From: Pseudomonadota bacterium
Lineage (GTDB): Bacteria > Pseudomonadota > Alphaproteobacteria > Sphingomonadales > Sphingomonadaceae
DNA length: 59,928 nt
Assembly (NCBI GenBank): GCA_023400405.1
Contig: JAEXFD010000053.1
Span: forward strand, 1 to 59,928
Reading direction: 5' to 3'
Shown here: piece by piece, positions 24,725-34,221 of the stretch
Position numbering within the stretch: the first letter of the stretch is position 1
Layout: every line of letters starts with the position of its first letter
Translations under genes and position numbers: made by a program
The notes under the pieces: generated by a model
Told to the model about the DNA's origin: nothing
Seen by the model: only the letters and a program-made list of their open reading frames with translations
The model's database searches: none

Positions 24725-27700
24725 ATGAAGCTTGTTGCCCGGCTTGGCGTTCTGGCGCTGGTGCTGACTCCGCTGGGGGCGATCACCGCGTTCGGCGACA
24801 ACAGCCCGCAGGTCGAGCTTGCGACCCCCGGCGTCGGCGACGGCGCGATCGAGCGGTTCACGGCGCGCTTCAACACCGCGATGGTGCCGCTCGGCGATCC
24901 CCGCGCTGCCTCGCCCTTCACCACCGATTGCCCGGCCGGCGAGGGCCGCTGGGTCGATCAGCAGACCTTCGTCTTCGAATTCGCCAGCGCGCTCCCCGGC
25001 GGCGTCTCGTGCAAGTTCACCCTGCGCGACGGGCTCAAGAGCCTGTCCGGCTATGAAGTGAAGGGCCAGCGCGCCTTCACCGTCGATTCGGGCGGACCGA
25101 TCGCGCGCGCGGTCCTCCCCAGCCGCTATGGCAACGAGATCGAGGAGGACCAGGTCTTCCTCGTCGCCGCCAATCTCGCCCCCGACCGCGCCTCGGTCGC
25201 CGCCAATGCATATTGCGCCGTCGATGGCCTGGGCGAGAAGATCCCGGTCAAGGTGCTGGGCGAGGACGTCGCGCCCAAGCTGCTCGCCGAGCTCGGCACC
25301 GATCAATGGACGGTGCGCAGCTTCCTCGAGGAAGCCGGCCTGCCCGAGGCGCTGCCGCAAAGGCCCGAGGACCGTGCCAAGGCGCTGGCCAGCGTCGTCG
25401 CGGTCCAGTGCGGCCGGCCGCTGCCCCCCGGACGCGACATGGCGCTGGTCTGGGGCAAGGACATCAAGAGCAGCTCCGGCCGCCTCGCCGGCACCGACCA
25501 GCGGTTCGACTTCACCGTGCGCAAGCCGTTCGCGGCGCGTTTCGAATGCTCGCGCGTCAACCCCCAGGCGGGCTGCAGCCCGGTCGAGGACGCTTGGGTG
25601 CGCTTCTCCGCGCCGATCCCGCGCGCCAAGGCTGAGGCAGTGCGCATCAAGCTGCCCGACGGCAAGGAACTCGCCCCGGTTTTCACCGACGAGGAAAAGC
25701 GCAAGGCGACCGTCGCCGACCTCAAGTTCAAGGCGCCGCTCCCCGCCGAAGTCACCGGCAAGATCGTCCTGCCCGACGGCCTGACCGACGAGAGCGGCCG
25801 CGCGCTCTCCAATGCCGAGCGCTTCCCGCTCGACGTCAAGTTCGATGCGCCGCCGCCGCTGGTGAAATTCGCCGGCAATTTCGGCATCCTCGAGGCCAAA
25901 GAAGGCGGCGTCCTCCCCGTCACCGTGCGCAATGTCGAGCCGTCGCTCCAGGGCAGCCAGATGGCGGTGAACGGCCAATCGATGAAGGTCGAGGGCGGCG
26001 ACGGCGAGATCGCCAAATGGTTCCGCGCGCTCGCCGATGCCGCCGAGAGCAAATATGACGAAGTGAAGCGCGGCGACGAGACGATCCACATCAACCAGAC
26101 CGGCGCCAAGCCGCTGCTCACGCCATCGAGCGGCAAGCCGTTCAAGCTCGACCTGCCCGGCAAGGGCAAGGAATTCGAAGTCGTCGGCATTCCGCTGACC
26201 AAGCCCGGCTTCTACATCGTCGAGCTCGCCTCGCCGGTGCTCGGCCAGGCGCTGCTCGGCCGCAAGGCGCCGCGCTATGTCGCCGCCGGCGCGCTCGTCA
26301 CCAATATGAGCGTCCATTTCAAATGGGGCCGCGATCAGTCGCTGGTCTGGGTGACCGCGCTCGACAGCGGCCAGGGCGTCGGCGATGCCGAGGTGCGGAT
26401 CACCGACGCGTGCACCGGCCAGCTCCTCGCCCGCGGCAAGACCGATGCTTCGGGACGGCTCGGCGTGCCCGCCGGGCTGCCCGAGCCCGAAAGCTATACG
26501 AGCTGCGACAATGGCAGCAACGACGTGCTGATGGTCTCGGCGCGCAAAGCCGATGATTACAGCTTCTCGCTCACTCAATGGGGCGAGGGCATCCGGCCTT
26601 ACGATTTCGACCTCAATTATGGCTGGTCGGCGCCGAGCCGGATCTTCCACACCGTGTTCGACCGGTCGCTCGTCCGCCAGGGCGAGACGATCCACATGAA
26701 GCACATCGTCCGCCAGCCGATCGCGAGCGGCTTCGCGGCCTCGCCGGCCTTCACCGGCACGCTGCGCCTGTCGCATCGCGGATCGGACACCCAATACGAC
26801 CTGCCGCTGACGATCGACGCCAATGGCAATGGCGAGAGCGAATGGACCGCGCCGCAGGGCGCCAAGATGGGCGATTACGACCTCACGGTCCTGATCAAGG
26901 AAGGCGACGAGGAGAAGACGCTCTACACCGGCCAGTCGTTCAAGGTGGACGAATACAAGCTGCCGACGATGAAGGCCTCGGTCACCGGGCCGAAGGAGGC
27001 GGCGATCCGCCCGTCGACGCTGCCGCTCGACCTGTTCGCCGGCTATCTCTCCGGCGGCGGCGCGGCGAACCTGCCGGTCGAGATGCGGATCGGCTATTTC
27101 TCCGATTTCGCCACGCCCGAAGGCTATGACGGCTACAGCTTCGGCGGCCGGGCGATGACCGAAGGCGTCAAGCCGATGAACGGCGAGGGCGAGGACGAGC
27201 AGGTCCAGCTGCCGCCGACCCAGACCCTGCCGGCGACGCTCGGCGCCGACGGCACCTCGCGGATCAGCGCGGACGTGCCCCAGACGCTCGACCAGAACAC
27301 GACGATGCTGGTCGAGATGGACTATCAGGACGCCAACGGCCAGGTGCTCACCGCATCCAAGCGCATCCCGATCTTCACCTCGGGCGTGCAGCTCGGCATC
27401 AAGACCGATGGCTGGCTGATGAAGCAGGACGATCTGCGCCTGCGCTTCGTCGCGCTCGATACCGCGGGCAAGCCGCTCGCCAACCAGCAGGTCTCGGTCG
27501 AGCTCTACAGCCGCGAGATCCTCACCGCGCGGCGGCGGCTGATCGGCGGCTTCTATGCCTATGACAACCAGATGAAGACGACCAAGCTCTCGGCCACCTG
27601 CTCGGCGACGACCGACGCGCAGGGGCTGGCGAGCTGCCAGCTGGCGCCCGGCGTTTCGGGCGAAGTCTATGCCGTGGCGACGACCAAGGACGCCAACGGC

Positions 27701-30475
27701 AATGTCGCGCGCGCGACCAAGTCGGTCTGGCTGGTCGGCGACGAGGACTGGTGGTTCGGCGGCGACAATGGCGACCGCATGGACCTGATCCCCGAAAAGC
27801 TGGAATACAAGGCCGGCGAGACCGCCAAGTTCCAGGTCCGCATGCCGTTCCGCGAGGCGACCGCGCTGGTCACGGTCGAGCGCGAAGGCGTGCTGTCGAG
27901 CTTCGTGGTGGGGCTGAGCGGCAAGGATCCGGTGATCGAAGTGCCGATGCCGGGCAATTATGCGCCCGACGTCTTCGTCTCGGTGATGGCGGTGCGCGGC
28001 CGCGTCAGCGGCTGGGCGAACTGGCGCACGAAGATGGCGCGCGACTGGGGCATGCCCTGGTCGAAGGACGGCGGCGAGCCGACCGCGCTCGTCGATCTCG
28101 CCAAGCCCGCCTATCGCCTTGGCATCGCCAAGGTGAAGGTCGGCTGGGAAGGCCATAAGCTCGATGTCGCGGTGAAGGCGGACAAGGAACGCTATGCCGC
28201 GCGCGACCTCGCCAATGTCGACGTCACGGTGAAGACCCCCGACGGCAAGCCCGCGGCTTCGGCCGATCTCGCCTTCGCCGCGGTCGACGAGGCGCTGCTC
28301 CAGCTCGCGCCGAACGAAAGCTGGAACCTGCTCGATGCGATGATGGGCGACCGGCCGATTTCGGTGCTCACCTCGACCGCACAGACCCAGGTCGTCGGCA
28401 AGCGCCATTACGGCAAGAAGGCGGTGGAAGCCGGCGGTGGCGGGGGCGGCGGCGACTTGTCCGGCCTCAACCGCGAGAATTTCCAGCCGGTGCTGCTGTG
28501 GAAGGGCAAGGTCGCGCTCGACGGCAACGGCCATGCCAAGGTGCAGGTGCCGCTGAACGATGCGCTGACGTCGTTCAAGCTGGTCGCCATCGCCACCGAC
28601 GGGGCCCAGCTCTTCGGCACCGGCAGCGCCAGCATCCGCTCGGCGCAGGACCTCACCATCTATCCCGGCGTGCCGCAACTCGTGCGCACCGGCGACCAGT
28701 TCGGCGCGATGTTCACGCTGCGCAACGGCTCGAACAAGCCGATGAAGGTGACGGCCACGGTGGCGCTGAGCCCCGCGGTCGCTTCGGGCAAGCCGCTCAC
28801 CGTCGAAATCCCGGCGGGCGGCGCCGCGCCGGTGGTGTGGAACCTGACGGCACCGCCGAGGGACGGCAAGCTGAGCTGGACCGTCTCGGCCAAGTCGGCC
28901 GACGGCAGGGCGGTGGACAAGGTCACCGTCGCCCAGACCGTGATTCCCGCCGTGCCGGTCGAGACCTGGGCAGCGACGCTGATGCGCGTCGGCGGCAACC
29001 CGCTGCCGATCGCCCCGCCCGCGGGCGCGCTTGCCGGCTTCGGCGCGGTCGAAGTGACGCTGGCGGACACGCTCGCCCCGCCGCTCGCCGGGGTGCGCGA
29101 ATATATGTCCTTCTATCCCTATAATTGCCTCGAGCAGCGCACCTCGCGTGCGATCGCGCTGGGCGATACGGGCAGCTGGAACTTGATCGCCAGCGATATC
29201 CCGGCCTATCAGGACGGCGACGGGCTGCTGCGCTACTGGCCGGGCGACTGGCCGGGATCGGAGGCGCTGACCGCCTATATCCTCTCGGTCACCGCCGAGG
29301 CCGGGCTGCCGCTGCCCGAAGGCCCCAAGGCCAAGATGCTCGATGCGATGAAGGCCGTGCTCGACGGCCGGCTGCGCCACGAGGATTATGGCGATGTCCG
29401 CCTCCAGCGCGTCGCCGCCTTCACGGCGCTGGCGCGACAGGGCGCGGCGACTGCCAACATGCTCGGCCAGATCGGCATGACCCCGGCCGAGATGCCGACG
29501 ACCAGCCTCGCCGACTATGCCATCGCGCTCGGCAAGGTGCCGGGCCTCGCCAACGGCGCGCAGCTGCGTCTCGATGCCGAGAAGGTGCTGCGCACCCGCC
29601 TCGTCTATGAAGGCACGCGCATCGACTTGTCGGACAAGGGCCGGATGCCGTGGTGGCTGATGTCGTCGGACGATGAAGGCGCGATCAAGGCCTCGCTCGC
29701 CACGCTCGGCCGCCCGGGCTGGGAGAACGAAGCCTCGAAGATGATGGTCGGCGTCGCCGCCCGCCAGCAGCGCGGCCATTGGGACACGACTACCGCCAAT
29801 GCCTGGGGCACGATCCTCGCGCGGCGCTTCATGGGCCTCTATCCGGCCGAAGCGATTGCGGGGGTGACGACGGCAAGCTTCGGCAGTTCGAACCTGCGCC
29901 TGTCCTGGCCGCTCGCCGAGCCACAACGCCTGTTCAGCCTGCCGCTCCCGGCGGCGCAGACCCCGCTCGTGCTCGCCCAGTCCGGCGGCGCGGCGCCCTG
30001 GGCGTTCGTCCGGGTCAAGGCGGCGGTGCCGCTCACCCAGCCGCTGATGGCCGGCTACAAGATGACCAAGAAGGTCGAGGCGGTGAAGCAGGCGACGCCG
30101 GGTGCGTGGACGCGCGGTGACGTGGTCAAGGTGACGATCAGCGTCGAGGCTTCGGCCGAGCGCAACTGGGTGGCGATCAACGATCCGGTGCCCGCGGGCT
30201 CGACGATCGTCGGCAATCTCGGCGGCCAGTCGCAGATGCTCGCCGATCAGGGCGGCACCAAGGAAGGCGTCTCGCCCAGCTATGTGGAGCGCGGCTTCGA
30301 CAGCTGGCGGGCTTTCTACGGCTGGGTGCCGCGCGGCAGCTTCACCGTCTCCTACGTGATGCGGCTCGATGCGGCGGGCAAGTTCAACCTGCCGGCGACG
30401 CGGGTCGAGGCGATGTATGCCCCGGAGATCCGCGCGCAGCTGCCCAATGCCGTGATGACCGTGGCACAACGGTGA
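24725..30475 (+). CDS. Bacterial alpha-2-macroglobulin family protease trap
   Basis: Very large (1916 aa) periplasmic protein that traps attacking proteases through a thioester. It has a signal peptide (MKLVARLGVLALVLTPLGAI), serial MG beta domains, the bait region in the middle and the thioester motif in SFYPYNCLEQRTSRA (Cys1468-Leu-Glu-Gln1471), so covalent capture is possible. An alpha-helical thioester domain and a C-terminal receptor-like domain (SFTVSYVMRLDAAGKFNLPA) follow. No lipobox Cys is seen, unlike E. coli YfhM, so it is probably soluble. ATG 24725 follows a strong GGGGGAGAGG site. pbpC lies 141 bp downstream, the well-known A2M-PBP1C pairing, in which the trap guards wall repaired by PBP1C. 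Confidence 0.94.
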   Translation: MKLVARLGVLALVLTPLGAITAFGDNSPQVELATPGVGDGAIERFTARFNTAMVPLGDPRAASPFTTDCPAGEGRWVDQQTFVFEFASALPGGVSCKFTLRDGLKSLSGYEVKGQRAFTVDSGGPIARAVLPSRYGNEIEEDQVFLVAANLAPDRASVAANAYCAVDGLGEKIPVKVLGEDVAPKLLAELGTDQWTVRSFLEEAGLPEALPQRPEDRAKALASVVAVQCGRPLPPGRDMALVWGKDIKSSSGRLAGTDQRFDFTVRKPFAARFECSRVNPQAGCSPVEDAWVRFSAPIPRAKAEAVRIKLPDGKELAPVFTDEEKRKATVADLKFKAPLPAEVTGKIVLPDGLTDESGRALSNAERFPLDVKFDAPPPLVKFAGNFGILEAKEGGVLPVTVRNVEPSLQGSQMAVNGQSMKVEGGDGEIAKWFRALADAAESKYDEVKRGDETIHINQTGAKPLLTPSSGKPFKLDLPGKGKEFEVVGIPLTKPGFYIVELASPVLGQALLGRKAPRYVAAGALVTNMSVHFKWGRDQSLVWVTALDSGQGVGDAEVRITDACTGQLLARGKTDASGRLGVPAGLPEPESYTSCDNGSNDVLMVSARKADDYSFSLTQWGEGIRPYDFDLNYGWSAPSRIFHTVFDRSLVRQGETIHMKHIVRQPIASGFAASPAFTGTLRLSHRGSDTQYDLPLTIDANGNGESEWTAPQGAKMGDYDLTVLIKEGDEEKTLYTGQSFKVDEYKLPTMKASVTGPKEAAIRPSTLPLDLFAGYLSGGGAANLPVEMRIGYFSDFATPEGYDGYSFGGRAMTEGVKPMNGEGEDEQVQLPPTQTLPATLGADGTSRISADVPQTLDQNTTMLVEMDYQDANGQVLTASKRIPIFTSGVQLGIKTDGWLMKQDDLRLRFVALDTAGKPLANQQVSVELYSREILTARRRLIGGFYAYDNQMKTTKLSATCSATTDAQGLASCQLAPGVSGEVYAVATTKDANGNVARATKSVWLVGDEDWWFGGDNGDRMDLIPEKLEYKAGETAKFQVRMPFREATALVTVEREGVLSSFVVGLSGKDPVIEVPMPGNYAPDVFVSVMAVRGRVSGWANWRTKMARDWGMPWSKDGGEPTALVDLAKPAYRLGIAKVKVGWEGHKLDVAVKADKERYAARDLANVDVTVKTPDGKPAASADLAFAAVDEALLQLAPNESWNLLDAMMGDRPISVLTSTAQTQVVGKRHYGKKAVEAGGGGGGGDLSGLNRENFQPVLLWKGKVALDGNGHAKVQVPLNDALTSFKLVAIATDGAQLFGTGSASIRSAQDLTIYPGVPQLVRTGDQFGAMFTLRNGSNKPMKVTATVALSPAVASGKPLTVEIPAGGAAPVVWNLTAPPRDGKLSWTVSAKSADGRAVDKVTVAQTVIPAVPVETWAATLMRVGGNPLPIAPPAGALAGFGAVEVTLADTLAPPLAGVREYMSFYPYNCLEQRTSRAIALGDTGSWNLIASDIPAYQDGDGLLRYWPGDWPGSEALTAYILSVTAEAGLPLPEGPKAKMLDAMKAVLDGRLRHEDYGDVRLQRVAAFTALARQGAATANMLGQIGMTPAEMPTTSLADYAIALGKVPGLANGAQLRLDAEKVLRTRLVYEGTRIDLSDKGRMPWWLMSSDDEGAIKASLATLGRPGWENEASKMMVGVAARQQRGHWDTTTANAWGTILARRFMGLYPAEAIAGVTTASFGSSNLRLSWPLAEPQRLFSLPLPAAQTPLVLAQSGGAAPWAFVRVKAAVPLTQPLMAGYKMTKKVEAVKQATPGAWTRGDVVKVTISVEASAERNWVAINDPVPAGSTIVGNLGGQSQMLADQGGTKEGVSPSYVERGFDSWRAFYGWVPRGSFTVSYVMRLDAAGKFNLPATRVEAMYAPEIRAQLPNAVMTVAQR

Positions 30476-30503
30476 CACGCACCGCCGTCACGTTCCCCGA
30501 TCT

Positions 30504-30603
30504 GCTCCCCGGCGAAGGCCGGGGCCCAGCATCGAACCGGTTCGAAGAGCGTGTGAACCTCTCCGGCGTCATCGCAGCTGGGCCCCGGCCTTCGCCGGGG
30601 AGC
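30504..30603. repeat. Inverted palindromic repeat pair between the A2M gene and pbpC
   Basis: Arms 30504-30530 and 30577-30603 are perfect 27-base inverted copies. Each arm contains its own hairpin, CCCCGGCGAAGGCCGGGG. A 12-base palindrome (30533-30544) lies between. It fills the intercistronic gap and could act as an mRNA 3'-end stabiliser or attenuator within the A2M-pbpC unit. Confidence 0.88.
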
Positions 30604-30616
30604 GGGATTTGAGTCG

Positions 30617-32872
30617 ATGCTGGATGGCCGCGCGACCCTGAGGGCGCTTCTCGCCTTCGTCCGCCGTTGGACGAAGCGGATCGACGACGCGCCCGAAGCC
30701 ACCCGCATTTGGCTGGCGCGTGAGCGCGCGGTCTGGCGGGAGCAGGGCTGGCGCGGCGTCGTCACTCCGCCGCGCGTGGTCGCGACGCTCGGCACGCTGG
30801 TCTTTGCCGGGCTGGCGACCGCCTGGTTCGCGACGCTCCCCCCACCGATCGCCGATTATGCCGCGGTGCGCACCGCCTGGCATCCGTCCGAAGCCTGGCT
30901 CTACGACCGGCACGGCCGGCTGATCGATTCGAGCCGGATCGACTATCAGGCGCGCCGCCTGGCCTGGACGCGGCTCGCCGACGTCTCGCCCGTGGCACGC
31001 GACATCCTGGTCGCCGCCGAGGACCGGCGCTTCCGCTATCATGATGGCGTCGACTGGATCGGCCTGGCCGGCGCAGCGCGCGACCGGTTCGAGGGCAAGC
31101 GCGGCCGCGGCGCCTCGACGCTGTCGATGCAGGTCGCCGCCTATCTCGCCCCCGATCTCGCGACGCCCGGCAGCCGCGGCGTGCACGACAAATTGCGCCA
31201 GATGCGCGCCGCCTGGGCGCTCGAATCGCGCTGGAGCAAGGACCATATCCTCGAGGCCTATCTGAACCTGGCAGGCTTTCGCGGCGAGGCGCAGGGGATC
31301 GGCGCCGCCGCGCTCGGCCTGTTCGGCAAGACCCCGGCAACGCTGACCCGCGACGATGCGCTGCTGCTCGCCGCGCTGCTGCCCAATCCCCAGGCCGGTG
31401 CCACCCAGGTCGCGCGGCGCGCCTGCGCGCTCAGCCGCGAGGCCGATTGCAGCCGCTTTGCCGGCGCCGCCGCCTCGATGCTCGGCCCGGCACGCAGCCT
31501 CGCGCTCGATCCGGGCCTGGCGCCGCATCTTTCGGCCGAATTGCTCACCCGGCCGGGGCAGCGCGTGAAGACCACGCTCGACGCCGATGTCCAACGCGCC
31601 GCAATCACCGCGCTGCGCCGCCAGCTGCAGGGCCTGGGCGGCAGCCGCGCGCGCGACGGCGCGGTCGTGGTGGTCGACAATGCCAGCGGCGACGTGCTCG
31701 CCTATGTCGGCGGGATCGGCGGCGAGAGCACGGCCCCTGCGGTCGATGGCGCCTCGGCCTATCGCCAGGCCGGATCGACGCTCAAGCCCTTCCTCTACGC
31801 GATGGGGATCGAGAAGGGCTATCTTACCGCCGCCTCGATCCTCGACGATTCGCCGGTGCAGCTCGACACCGCCTCGGGCCTCTACGTGCCCCAGAACTAC
31901 GACAAGGCATTCAAGGGCCCCGTCTCCGCGCGGATCGCGTTGGCGGGATCGCTCAACGTGCCGGCGGTGCGCACGCTGCTGCTTACCGGAGTCGATGCCT
32001 TTCGCGACCGGCTGTGGGACACCGGCTATCACGGGCTGGTCGAGGACGGCCAATATTATGGCTATTCGCTCGCGCTCGGCTCGGCCGAAGTGACTCTGAT
32101 GGAGCAGGTTGCCGCCTATCGCAGCCTCGCGCTGGGCGGGCGCTGGGCGCCGCTGCGGCTGACGATGGACGCGCCGCGCGAGCCGCTACGCAGGACGACG
32201 ACGCCCCAGGCCGCCTGGATCGTCGCCGACATGCTCTCCGATCCCAATGCCCGCGCGGGCACGTTCGGCGTCGATTCGGCGCTGCGCCTGCCCTTCTGGG
32301 CAGCGGTGAAGACCGGCACGTCCAAGGCGATGCGCGACAATTGGTGCATCGGCTTTTCCGACCGGTTCACCGTGGGCGTGTGGGTCGGCAATCTCGAAGG
32401 CGATCCGATGCGCGCCGTCTCGGGCACCAGCGGCGCGGCACCCGTGTGGCGCGACCTGATGCTGGCGCTGCACGAAGCGGTGCCGGGGCGCGCGCCGCCC
32501 GAGCCGCAGGGCATCGAGGCGCGGACGATCCGCTTCGCCGGCGGCGTGGAGCAGCCGCGGCGCGAATATTTCCTTGCCGGCACGGGAGTCGATCGCGTGG
32601 CCTTCGCGCCCTCCGAAGCGCGGCGGCCGCGCATCGTCAATCCGGTGGCCGGGAGCGTCTATGCGCTCGATCCCGACATTCCGCTCCGGAACCAGCGGCT
32701 GGCGATCTCGGTCTCCGGCCAAGCGGTCGGGCATCGCCTGATTCTCGACCGCACCGACCTCGGAACCGCCGATTCGCGCCCGCTGATCCTGGCACCACCG
32801 GGAGCGCACCGGCTGCGGCTGGTCGATCTGGGCGGAAAAGTGGTCGACCAAGTCATTTTTACGGTTCGTTGA
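30617..32872 (+). CDS. pbpC: Penicillin-binding protein 1C (bifunctional glycosyltransferase/transpeptidase)
   Basis: Class A PBP that polymerises and cross-links peptidoglycan in the periplasm. The 751-aa protein has one N-terminal membrane helix (VVATLGTLVFAGLATAWF) and a GT51 domain with catalytic Glu135 in AAEDRRFRYHDGVDW plus GRGASTLSMQVA. The transpeptidase has SxxK in GSTLKPF (Ser387, Lys390), SLN (GSLNVPAV) and KTGTS (Lys565). A C-terminal BiPBP_C beta domain (RIVNPVAGSVYALDPDIPL) marks it as PBP1C. All catalytic motifs are intact. It follows the alpha-2-macroglobulin gene with a palindromic repeat between them; co-occurrence of the two families is well established. Confidence 0.95.
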   Translation: MLDGRATLRALLAFVRRWTKRIDDAPEATRIWLARERAVWREQGWRGVVTPPRVVATLGTLVFAGLATAWFATLPPPIADYAAVRTAWHPSEAWLYDRHGRLIDSSRIDYQARRLAWTRLADVSPVARDILVAAEDRRFRYHDGVDWIGLAGAARDRFEGKRGRGASTLSMQVAAYLAPDLATPGSRGVHDKLRQMRAAWALESRWSKDHILEAYLNLAGFRGEAQGIGAAALGLFGKTPATLTRDDALLLAALLPNPQAGATQVARRACALSREADCSRFAGAAASMLGPARSLALDPGLAPHLSAELLTRPGQRVKTTLDADVQRAAITALRRQLQGLGGSRARDGAVVVVDNASGDVLAYVGGIGGESTAPAVDGASAYRQAGSTLKPFLYAMGIEKGYLTAASILDDSPVQLDTASGLYVPQNYDKAFKGPVSARIALAGSLNVPAVRTLLLTGVDAFRDRLWDTGYHGLVEDGQYYGYSLALGSAEVTLMEQVAAYRSLALGGRWAPLRLTMDAPREPLRRTTTPQAAWIVADMLSDPNARAGTFGVDSALRLPFWAAVKTGTSKAMRDNWCIGFSDRFTVGVWVGNLEGDPMRAVSGTSGAAPVWRDLMLALHEAVPGRAPPEPQGIEARTIRFAGGVEQPRREYFLAGTGVDRVAFAPSEARRPRIVNPVAGSVYALDPDIPLRNQRLAISVSGQAVGHRLILDRTDLGTADSRPLILAPPGAHRLRLVDLGGKVVDQVIFTVR

Positions 32873-32942
32873 GGGAGCGAAATGCTCCTTAAACGGTTGT
32901 TATCTAGGCCCCTTACCCTTTCGGGGCCGTGCTCTCGGGCAC

Positions 32943-32972
32943 CGGCCGCGCCGTTCGCAAGCGGCGCGGCCG
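32943..32972. terminator. Strong hairpin between convergent pbpC and RcnB-like genes
   Basis: An 11-bp GC-only stem (32943-32953 and 32962-32972) with an 8-nt loop. Smaller stems precede it (GGAGC...GCTCC just after the pbpC stop; GGCCCC...GGGGCC at about 32915-32936). There is no long U-tract. Likely the shared end of two converging transcripts. Confidence 0.5.
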
Positions 32973-32985
32973 ATCGCCCTTCGCC

Positions 32986-33507
32986 TTACCAGTAGAAGCG
33001 CGGGATCACACGCAGCACCACGCCGCGGCGCGTGTCGACCAGCAGCAGGTCGTCATAATGGCGCACCCAGGACTGGAAGCGGCCCGCCGGCGGCAGGTGG
33101 TAGCGCCACGGATCAGCGATCACGTAGCGCGGCGCATAATAGGGCGCGCCGATACGCACGCCGGCGCGGAAGCTGGTGTAGCGGAACGGCGCGCGCCAGG
33201 TGCCGCGGGCATAGAGCGCGCGGTTGCGGTCGCGATTGTAGCGCCAGTCGTTCTCGGCCCAGCGGCGATCACGGTCGCGCAGATCCTCGCGATATTCCTG
33301 GCGCGCATCGCGCACGTCGCGGCGCTGCTCGCGCACGTCGCGATAATCGCCGCGTTGCCGGGCGTCGCGCAGTTCGCGCTGTTCCTCGCGGATGTCGCGA
33401 CGGTCGCGGCGCAGTTCGGCATTGGACTGCGCATTCGCCACGCTCGGCAGCGCGACCGCCGGCATGGCGACGGCGGCGAGCAGCGCGGCGGTGATGATCT
33501 TCCTCAT
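32986..33507 (-). CDS. RcnB-family periplasmic protein
   Basis: A 173-aa exported protein with a signal peptide (MRKIITAALLAAVAMPAVAL, cut near VANA/QS). Residues 28-90 are an extremely Arg/Asp/Glu-rich helix with RRD-, REQ- and RDAR-type repeats, predicted as one long charged helix. The C-terminal RcnB-like domain carries WRAPFRYTSFRAGVRIG, APYYAPRYVIADPWRYHLPP, WVRHYDDLLLVDTRRGVVL and a final IPRFYW. E. coli RcnB works in nickel/cobalt homeostasis, but the many sphingomonad paralogues are uncharacterised and no metal gene is nearby, so only the family can be given. Confidence 0.8.
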   Translation of the reverse strand: MRKIITAALLAAVAMPAVALPSVANAQSNAELRRDRRDIREEQRELRDARQRGDYRDVREQRRDVRDARQEYREDLRDRDRRWAENDWRYNRDRNRALYARGTWRAPFRYTSFRAGVRIGAPYYAPRYVIADPWRYHLPPAGRFQSWVRHYDDLLLVDTRRGVVLRVIPRFYW

Positions 33508-33613
33508 GACTTCCCTCCAAGCATTGGGCCGGCATCTGCCGGCAACGCATGGCTTTTGCGGGAGTCGCGCTGAACGGCACGGGAACGTGGCCGTCAGCGA
33601 TCAGAAAGCTTCG

Positions 33614-34093
33614 TTACGGACCGGTATTGCCGCCGCCGCCCGGACCGCCGGTGCCCGGCGCGCCGACCGTGCCGATGTTGCCGAACAGATCTTCGAAGAA
33701 GCTGCGCTTGTGGCCCAGCGTCGGCGTCTTCTTGCCCCAGGGATCGACCGAGGCGATCAGCTCGGCCCCGGTGCGATCGATCGAGACGACATTGCCCCGC
33801 GCGTCGAAGCGGACGCGGAGCGTCATCTGTTCCTTCGGCCGCAGCCCCTGGAAGCCCAGGTTCGAGCTCTGGCGCGAGACATAATACCAGTCGCCCTCGT
33901 TGAACTGGCTGGCCAGCGTCGGCCGCCCGAGCGTCTGCATCACCGACTGGCGATTATCGATGCCGGGCTGGATCGAATCGACCAGCGCCTGATCGACGAT
34001 ATAGCCCTGGTGCGAGCGCACCGGCACGCAGGCAGTGGTGCCAAGCGCGGCGGCCATCAGGACGGCGCCAAGCGCACGGGCGGGAATCGGCAT
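33614..34093 (-). CDS. bamE: Outer-membrane protein assembly factor BamE (SmpA/OmlA family)
   Basis: Outer-membrane lipoprotein of the BAM complex that inserts beta-barrels. The 159-aa protein starts at ATG 34093 (GGAGA before it), with lipobox LGTTAC (Cys22). The SmpA/OmlA fold follows: IVDQALVDSIQPGIDNRQSV, MQTLGRPTLASQF, GDWYYVSRQSS and LRVRFDARGNVVSIDR. The C-terminus is Gly/Pro-rich and disordered. An open frame extends 35 codons upstream, but it would bury the signal peptide and overlaps the divergent promoter. It diverges from the cytochrome bc1 chaperone gene, a neighbour relationship also common in related genomes. Confidence 0.9.
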   Translation of the reverse strand: MPIPARALGAVLMAAALGTTACVPVRSHQGYIVDQALVDSIQPGIDNRQSVMQTLGRPTLASQFNEGDWYYVSRQSSNLGFQGLRPKEQMTLRVRFDARGNVVSIDRTGAELIASVDPWGKKTPTLGHKRSFFEDLFGNIGTVGAPGTGGPGGGGNTGP

Positions 34094-34221
34094 CGAGATC
34101 TCCAAACGCGAACCGGCCCGCATCGCATTGCATCGCGGGCCGTTCGCCTCAATATGCGGCAAAATGCGGCCAAACAAGGTCGCGCACCCATTTGCCACTC
34201 AGACCAGGACCCGAATCGGCA

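Noticed and set aside
24662..30478. A 1938-codon open frame antisense to the alpha-2-macroglobulin gene
   Set aside because: It mirrors the real gene almost exactly; in high-GC DNA the antisense frame is stop-poor. Its product is an Arg/Ala/Gly/His-rich run with no domain, and the sense strand has a signal peptide and CLEQ thioester.
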